Source of the DNA: Owenia fusiformis
Taxonomy: Eukaryota; Annelida; Polychaeta; Sabellida; Oweniidae
DNA length: 64,000 bases
Direction of reading: 5' to 3'
Assembly: GCA_903813345.2 (NCBI GenBank)
Contig: CAIIXF020000006.1
Location: 33,081,524 to 33,145,523 of the forward strand
In this document: positions 57,842 through 64,000 of the stretch, one piece after another
Numbering within the stretch: the first letter of the stretch is position 1
Layout of the letters: each line of letters starts with the position of its first letter
Notes under the pieces: model-generated
What the model was told of the DNA's origin: nothing
Seen by the model: the letters and a program-made list of their open reading frames with translations, nothing else
Database searches by the model: none
Made by a program: the position numbers and the translations under genes

Positions 57842-58250
57842 AACCTCTATTTATCCTATGTCAAGTAGAGTTTTAGGGAGATAAGTTGGTAAGATATATC
57901 CCGTATCCTGATTTTGAGGTTTCTATATTTAGAACCTCCATATCTCCCGCCATATCTCCCGCTTCGGTGCATATCTTCCCGCATCCGGTAAGTAGTGGAA
58001 ATGCAATAAAATGACTTTGCATATGAATGATAAGTTTATTTTTACACCTTGTACTTTTGAAATGGCCATATGGCCCTGAAAACTCTACTTGGTATAGGAT
58101 AAAGCAGTTATGTACGGTCGGTTTGGATATTGGGTTCATCCCTCGTGAAATATGCACATCTACCTTCGGTCCCTACGGTCCCTCAGGTAGATATGCATAT
58201 CTCCCTCTGGATAAACCCAATATCCAAAACCTCTCGGTACATAACCCTTA
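57842..58250. repeat. Compound fold-back
   Basis: ctctatttatcctatgtcaagtagagttt (57845) is mirrored by aaactctacttggtataggataaag (58079). agttatgtacggtcggtttggatattgggtt (58107) is mirrored by aacccaatatccaaaacctctcggtacataacc (58213). A small palindrome, cttcggtccctacggtccc, is in the loop. Confidence 0.82.
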
Positions 58251-58790
58251 TGTATTCAATAGCAATATCACCCAATTCAATATCGCCCAAATATGACCCA
58301 GATAATGTCCTAATATCATAGCAACATCAACCAATTGTCAATCAAATGTCACTCTATGTCAATCCAAAATAACCCAAGTATTTGCCTCATATTATTTAAG
58401 TAACAGTCCAATATCAAGCCTCTTATTTACCAAATATCACCCAATTATTCTGATTGTAATAATATCCCACTGTAAATCCAATATCAGCCAAATATGAGCC
58501 AAATAATGGACCCAATATGATAGCGATATCACCCCAATATCAATCCAATATCACCCAAATATTAGCCCAATATTATAGCAATATCACCCAAATATAAGCC
58601 CAATTCGATAGCAATTTCTGACAAATATCAATCCAATATTAACTTTATATCTGCCTAATTACCAACATATTGCCATTACATAAGCAATATCAAAAATATA
58701 AGTTCTGATATCAACCTAATATCACAACAATCTCCTCCCAAATCAAGCTTATGTTACCTCAATATCACTTCTATTATTAGTTGCAATAGT
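58245..58790. repeat. Degenerate CAATATCA-C-CAAATAT repeats
   Basis: Short units such as caatatcacccaaatat, agcccaatattatagcaatatcacc and ccaatatcagccaaatatgagcc recur through 550 bp with heavy divergence. Low-complexity tandem repeat. Confidence 0.8.
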
Positions 58791-58939
58791 CTTGACTTGT
58801 GAAGCTAAATCTTCTGTAACCTTTCTCCGTTTTCTAGGAGAATTTACCTGCTTCCTACATATGCAGCATGAATAGCATTTGGCCATTTTGAATAATCAAC
58901 AAAAATGGCAGGCAAAATTTTCTATAAAGTTCTAAAATT

Positions 58940-59050
58940 CACATCGAGCATAATAAGTCTCCATCAAAATTATTCTTTGTATGCAACAATATAACATTTA
59001 TGTAACTAAAGAAGCACTTATTAGAGTGGAGACTTGTTATGCTCTATGTG
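58940..59050. repeat. Hairpin with 24-bp arms
   Basis: cacatcgagcataataagtctcca is mirrored by tggagacttgttatgctctatgtg; 3-4 mismatches, 64-nt loop. Could be a small MITE or structured RNA; no further support. Confidence 0.7.
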
Positions 59051-60160
59051 AAAACACTCAAAGGATTACTACCTCCAGTGAATAAAAATGTCACCCAGAC
59101 ACAGCATGAAATGTCCTTTCAAAGCTTTACTTACCTCTAAACTGTACATATTGTTTAAATCAATTGTATGTATGGATCAAATAAATATATATTTACATAA
59201 TCCTGGACAGATAAATCAAAAACATTCATTCATAGCTGAGTAAATTGGAATTCATCAAGAGGGTTGCAAAATATGTGAATTTTTTTCCTTCTGGCCCCCA
59301 CCCTCTTTGAAGGTCTCCAGACACCGTAACAATTTTTTCTAAATTTTTAAAAAAATACTACCCAAAAATATAGACTTCAATCTATGCATTTCTGATGTTT
59401 TTTTCTCCTATTCTTAAAAAAAGTTTTTTCACACTTCAATTGGGGCACTCTCTGTTGCTAGTTTACCTAACTCCTTTGTTTAAATTCGTCACTTTTGTAT
59501 AATAACAACACTATGTTCATTCTCAACTACTTTAAAAGAACCAATGACAATTTTCTAGTCAAATTAAAGTCAGCGGATAGCAACAAGGATAAAATTAGGC
59601 TCATAAGTGCATTTTTCGTTTGAAGTTTGCCAGATTTTCCATATTCCAAATCTGCTTTTGCAAGTCCACCAAATTAAGTAGCGGCAAAATGTTCAAATCA
59701 GCAAATCCGCCAAAATAGGTTGCACCTTTCTAATTACTGCAAAATGACCTCGATTTTCCACAAAAATATATTGGATTTGGCCCAAAATTAGGGTGATAAG
59801 ATTTACTCATCTACGTTCCCATGTTTTTATTGAGAACCAATCTTGTAGGATTAAAGACGGATAACATCTAAGTCAATCTATTCTTAGAATATCTAAATCT
59901 GGAACATGTGAGAATAAGATAAAGGCTAATAGGAAAACCAAATGTGCATGTTTCAATAGATGGCAGTATTGTCAGTTCATCCATAGCCATATGTACGGCA
60001 CATGTTGTCTGAACTGAACTGTTGTCTGAAAGCAAGAAAACCATTCAGGTACCCTTTGCATTCGTTTGACTTCACTTCTTAAAAGAGAGCTTCGTCTTCA
60101 CTCTTTCAAACTAAAATAAACCTGTGAATTTACCGCGCCAATCAGTGTTCGTCGGCCAAA
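59051..60160. other. No gene recognised
   Basis: AT-rich, no exon or repeat called. Confidence 0.45.
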
Positions 60161-60440
60161 TTTGACCGACGTTCTATATATGGTCATTCCTTCTGACGTC
60201 ATCGTTGAGCCCGGAATTGACCAATGACATGGGCATATTTAATTAGAACGCATTTGGCGTATGTTTCTTCAAGCTCGCTAATTGGTGGAAGAAAGGTCAG
60301 CGCCGTAGGTCAAAAGTGATTTATTACCCAAACTGTCACCGGTACCCGTCGTGGGGGCGGGGCCACTAAACTGTAATATGGTCTCTACTAGGCAGAGTGT
60401 AGTTTAACTAGACTCTGCACGCAGGGTACCATTCAGGTGT
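60160..60440 (+). promoter_or_regulatory. Candidate promoter upstream of the 60522 exon
   Basis: The segment is less AT-rich than its surroundings and contains TGACGTCA (60194-60201), ttgaccaatgac (CCAAT), attggtgg, and gtgggggcggggcc (GC box, about 60350). Such a cluster is typical of an animal promoter. Orientation toward the plus-strand exon is inferred from proximity only. Confidence 0.4.
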
Positions 60441-60521
60441 ACTAGTATTTTGCATCATCCTTCCTCAAGTTTATTCCCTTCCATTTGTACATATGATTAT
60501 AGCAACATCTTGTACTTTCAG

Positions 60522-60689
60522 GCTAGAGTACGTAGCAAGGAAATGTCTAAGATGGATTCCCTACTGGACCTGGGTGATACAGGATCTAATGGCACGACTG
60601 TGACCAGCACCACTACAACAGTAGAGAGTGGCAACACAGACAATGTGGTAGACCCATTCGACCCATTTGCCTCCCTTACAACAACACAG
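60522..60689 (+). CDS. Candidate coding exon with DPF and clathrin-box-like motifs
   Basis: 168 bp, phase 0 at both ends, with acceptor cttgtactttcag and donor ACACAG/gtacat. It reads ARVRSKEMSKMDSLLDLGD, then TGSNGTTVTSTTTTVESGN, then TDNVVDPFDPFASLTTTQ. LLDLG resembles a clathrin-binding box and DPFDPF the AP-2 alpha-ear DPF motif, so a disordered tail of an endocytic adaptor is a reasonable guess. If ATG at 60543 is the start, this is a first coding exon. Ser/Thr richness and non-random composition argue against chance. Specific family not identified. Confidence 0.5.
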
Positions 60690-61816
60690 GTACATACTAG
60701 CACGTTGAATTTATGGGAGATATTTAATATAGGAAATAACCTATTATAAAATATTCATGTTTCTCCCATACTTGGGTGTGTTACAGGTGCATAAAGCCAG
60801 TTTGTAAAAACTTAGGTTTTTTTAAAAAAAAGCTGAATAGCGCAAATGCAAAAAACACTGAATTGTGAACACCTCATTAAATTCAAATCCCTTAAGATGT
60901 CCCAAACTGGAGCTTTGAAAACTAAGAGACTTAAATTTTGACCTTGGCGAAGATAGAAATAATTCCCCATAAAGTTTAGCTCGTAGGAGTGACGGCCCTC
61001 TAACAAATAAAAAAGGAATCAATAAAAAATAAAGCTTAGAAAGTCATTATGTGCTTCTCATTCAAGCGGCCTCCTAGTAAGTAAATAAATAAATAAATGA
61101 GAATAGCCTCAGAAAGCTAGAGTCCTTTTTGCCTTTTTGGACCTCCTAATAAAAAAATGTTTAACAGTGCAGCAACATTTAAGTGTTGATATTCATTTTG
61201 TAGTTTCTAATCAAATGTTGTGTGCAAATTATATGAATGCCATTTAAAAGAAGAAAGAAGAAAGCAATGTTTAAATTCAAGCAATATTCAATGATATATT
61301 AATCTTGCCTATTATTCCTAAAAATGGCTTTTTGATGACAGTCATACATGTACAAGGGTTGAGAAAACAAGAATTTTCAATTTGAGACCTGTAAGTATGT
61401 CTTATGTTATACTCAAAAAAAGCAGTTTAGAGTAGATTCTAATATATGGGTTACTAATTCTAGCCTCGAAAAACCAAAATTACCACTTGATGTTAGAATT
61501 TGCAATAATTTGAGATCTGAATAAAGGTTCTTTATACTCGAATGGAAGGTATTTTATTTTAGATCATAATTAGTGTATCATTTATCTAATTCATGCTTCA
61601 GAAAAAAATTAAATGCCCACCAAATGCAAGAATTCTCAATAAATAGGAAATCTATTTCAAGCATGGCTTATATTTGTATATTATACTGAAATATTATATT
61701 GTTAAACTTATCAGATTCATGAATTTGATGTTAGGATTTGTCATTTTCTAGTTCATGACTTGTGGATGAAGGGTTTTCATGAATTTTTACCATGTGAGCC
61801 TCAAAACTGTTTCTTA
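60690..61816. other. Intron-like sequence, nothing recognised
   Basis: AT-rich. A short aaataaataaataaa tract at 61080 could be the tail of a small retroposed piece. Confidence 0.4.
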
Positions 61817-62593
61817 CCGTATTCTCTCCAATAAACGCACAGTGCGTCTCCCAAATTCTCCTGGAGGAGATGTCTCAAATGACAAAATCCCCGGGGATTT
61901 GTGAAAAAAAATTTAGGCGATAATAGGGTGTTTCATGATTTTCCTCTTTAAAACTAGACTCACTCCAACTAGATAACATATTATCATACCTCAATGTTTT
62001 CCTCATGCATTTATCAATCTGCTGAATGTGTTTCCGTGGGTTAATTGGCATTATAATACGCATCATTCAATATTGATGATAAACATCTATTGCTCCGAGC
62101 AGGCGCCAATTTGGAAATTGACACCGATACTGGAGTCAAAATCTAAAGGCTTCTTGTATCTCAATGGTCCTCATAGTTGGTGAGAATATGTTTTATATCC
62201 ATATAATGCTACTTAACATTTATAAAGGATTGAATATTTGTTTGTGGGAAAGGGCAGAAGAATATTTATAGATCGGAACTCCCATGATGCACTGCGAGTT
62301 TGAGTAATGGCGACGGGCCGAATTAACGTTCATTGTAGCTTTTAACTCATCACTATAAGGTTATCATGAACGTAGTTATAGCTCATAAGGTTCCTTAGAC
62401 ACATCTGTAACAGCATTATACTCACAAACGGCTCTATCGATAGCGGCAAGTGAATAATTCAATATTACCCTATTATCGCCCGCTCGAATAAATTATATTT
62501 TTTCTTGATTTTTGTTTTTCAAGTTGCCAGTCTTTCTTGGAAAAGTCGGGTGTGCGTTTATTGGAGTGTGTGCGTTTATTAGAGATAATACGG
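61817..62593. mobile_element. TA-flanked MITE (CCGTATT ... AATACGG)
   Basis: ccgtattctctccaataaacgcac is mirrored by gtgcgtttattagagataatacgg, with TA on both sides (61815-61816, 62594-62595), as for Tc1/mariner-derived MITEs. Inner arms ggcgataatagggtg / caatattaccctattatcgcc also pair. The centre has aactcccatgatgcactgcgag (62276-62297), close to a ZNF143/SBS site, and gtaatggcgacggg. Confidence 0.88.
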
Positions 62594-63031
62594 TATTTAC
62601 CTGGTCATATGACGTGTTCAAATATCATGTCCTAATTAAATTAGCCTCACTAAAAAACTAGTTTTAAGGTCAGTTCATTTCCTTTGATCAAATGTTCTGA
62701 AACATGCAAATCCTTTTAAAACATTTTGAAATATTTTGCTTGAACTATTCAAAAGATATAATTAATGGAAACTACTCTATCGCTGTTTAGAACTGGGGCT
62801 AACCATTACCTACATTGAAAACTTCAACTATAAAAGATAAACCGTATCATTTTGTATTTGGAACATATTGTATTATAGGTGAGTTACATCATTAGATGCT
62901 TTGTTTGTGGGTGGACCTCTATTTCTAAAATAGTGTCTTGTAATTGGTGTAGAATTTGCTAAAATTAGATAATAGTAACGCCTGATCATTTCAGTCATAA
63001 ATTGTCTAAAATGACGAGATATTTGATAAAG
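62594..63031. other. No gene recognised
   Basis: AT-rich, chance ORFs only. Confidence 0.4.
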
Positions 63032-63469
63032 TAATTCTCCCTTTCGCGGTTCGCCCTTTGAATCAGAACGTTCGCAAATATGCACTGAAAGAGCACTCAA
63101 AAAGGACAAAATTTGATTGGTCAATATTTTCCCACTATGCATTTCGCGTAGCTATTTGCGTGACCCGAAAGTTCTAAATCAAACTAATTACGCAATTTTG
63201 TTTTTACACCCGCACGCTAAATAAAACAATGTCACCATCGGAAGTGTTCTTCTTTGTCATTGCTTTAATAGTCAGTATACCGAGTTTAATCAATAAAAAA
63301 TTGGAAAAATTTGGAAACGAGTTCTATAGATTTGCTTTCGGACCACTGAACAGATTGACCTAGATAATAGCGACACGTCTTCTTTGGTCTACTGCTCAGT
63401 TGTTTGTGGGTTTTCAACGTAACTCTATAATGTAATTTGAAGATGAATACTTTTATTCAGTTGTTGCAT
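63032..63469 (+). repeat. Dispersed ~440-bp repeat, copy B
   Basis: Partner of 35256-35701, moderately diverged with small indels (for example lacking the ttatacaattaacaacaaaa stretch). Starts taattctccctttcgcggttcgcc, ends ttcagttgttgcat. Same strand as copy A. Confidence 0.93.
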
Positions 63470-64000
63470 ATACATTATATTTATATTTAACATATTGCCA
63501 AGTTTTAAGCCTGACTTCAAGGGCAGGCATACTGTTTGGTGAGAAAATTGGAAATTTCATTGATTTGAGATATCTCCAAAGTATGACATTAATATACTTG
63601 AATCAAAGGTACTTTAGAGTAGATTGCAAATATTCTATTATCTCTCTTTGTACATCACAAAGTCCATTTGTAATAATTTTGAGATGTCTTCAAATTATTG
63701 CTTTATTTTACTGAATTACTCAGATTGAAGGTATTTTAGTAGATTGTGAGTGTGGTATCATATTTATGATTGTAGCCCAATGGATACCAAGAATGGACAC
63801 CTAAAGGCTGAGATTTGCGCCATTTTGAAATCTTTGATTAGGACTTTATTTTACCCAAATCAACAAAAAGCATGTTTTAGAGCATTTTGTGAATATCATT
63901 GTGACACTGTTCAGTTTCATGAAAACTTGAGATTGAAGGGAATTTGGAATTTGCTATTCTATAGAATTGCCTTTTTCTAGTTCTTTTATATAAGAACATT
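63470..64000. other. No gene recognised
   Basis: AT-rich. Two similar phrases (gtactttagagtagattgcaaatattctattatc at 63610 and ggtattttagtagattgtgagtgtggtatcat at 63730) look like an old local duplication. Confidence 0.4.

Overview
The window looks like eukaryotic, AT-rich, intron-rich and transposon-dense DNA from an invertebrate animal. The gene content (a plastin/fimbrin with animal-type EF-hands and CH domain) and the repeat style (GGAC-minisatellite modules, mariner and fold-back elements, 5'-truncated LINEs) fit a marine lophotrochozoan, perhaps a mollusc. The species assignment is a guess.

The only gene that can be named with confidence is a plastin/fimbrin (calcium-regulated actin-bundling protein) on the minus strand. 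It runs from exon 1 at 29583-29657 (start codon) through the EF-hand exon at 19248-19406 to CH1 exons at 4166-4261 and 2153-2360. The rest of CH1-CH4 lies beyond position 1. Between the EF-hand exon and CH1 there are seven tandem versions of one exon (9404-13710). All encode the linker between the EF-hand headpiece and the first helix of CH1. All enter in phase 0 and leave in phase 2, at 170 bp each (173 for the last). Only one can be used per mRNA without losing the frame, so this reads as a mutually exclusive exon array. It would let one gene make at least seven plastins differing in the segment that, in vertebrate plastins, couples Ca2+ binding to actin bundling. I consider this the most exciting system in the window.

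The rest is mostly mobile and repeated DNA. 1-1444: 103-bp satellite split by a LINE 3' end. 2475-3555: repeat with a (GGAC)n tail. 6827-7589: large fold-back. 14210-17740: element with CAGTACTGTCAA-type ends, carrying a 5'-truncated LINE. 29895-36233: a composite nest immediately upstream of plastin exon 1, holding a second copy of that element (29936-33060) and two members (30694-31546, 33380-33886) of a CCCGGGGGGTTCACT-ended family with perfect 8-bp target duplications. 36408-38247: element with long inverted termini. 38953-40905: LINE remnant broken by a third member of the CCCGGG family and by a mariner-in-mariner. 41868-48000: further TIR elements (hAT-like, near-perfect palindrome and others). 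50663-51716: a second mariner-like nest. 55521-57057: 24-bp tandem array with two alternating variants. 61817-62593: TA-flanked MITE. 63032-63469: second copy of a dispersed repeat also present at 35256-35701.

On the plus strand there are weak signs of one or more other genes: a candidate exon with DPF and clathrin-box-like motifs at 60522-60689 behind a CRE/GC-box region, and lower-confidence exon candidates at 42391-42497, 42929-43018 and 44767-44838. No rRNA, tRNA, CRISPR or bacterial features were seen.
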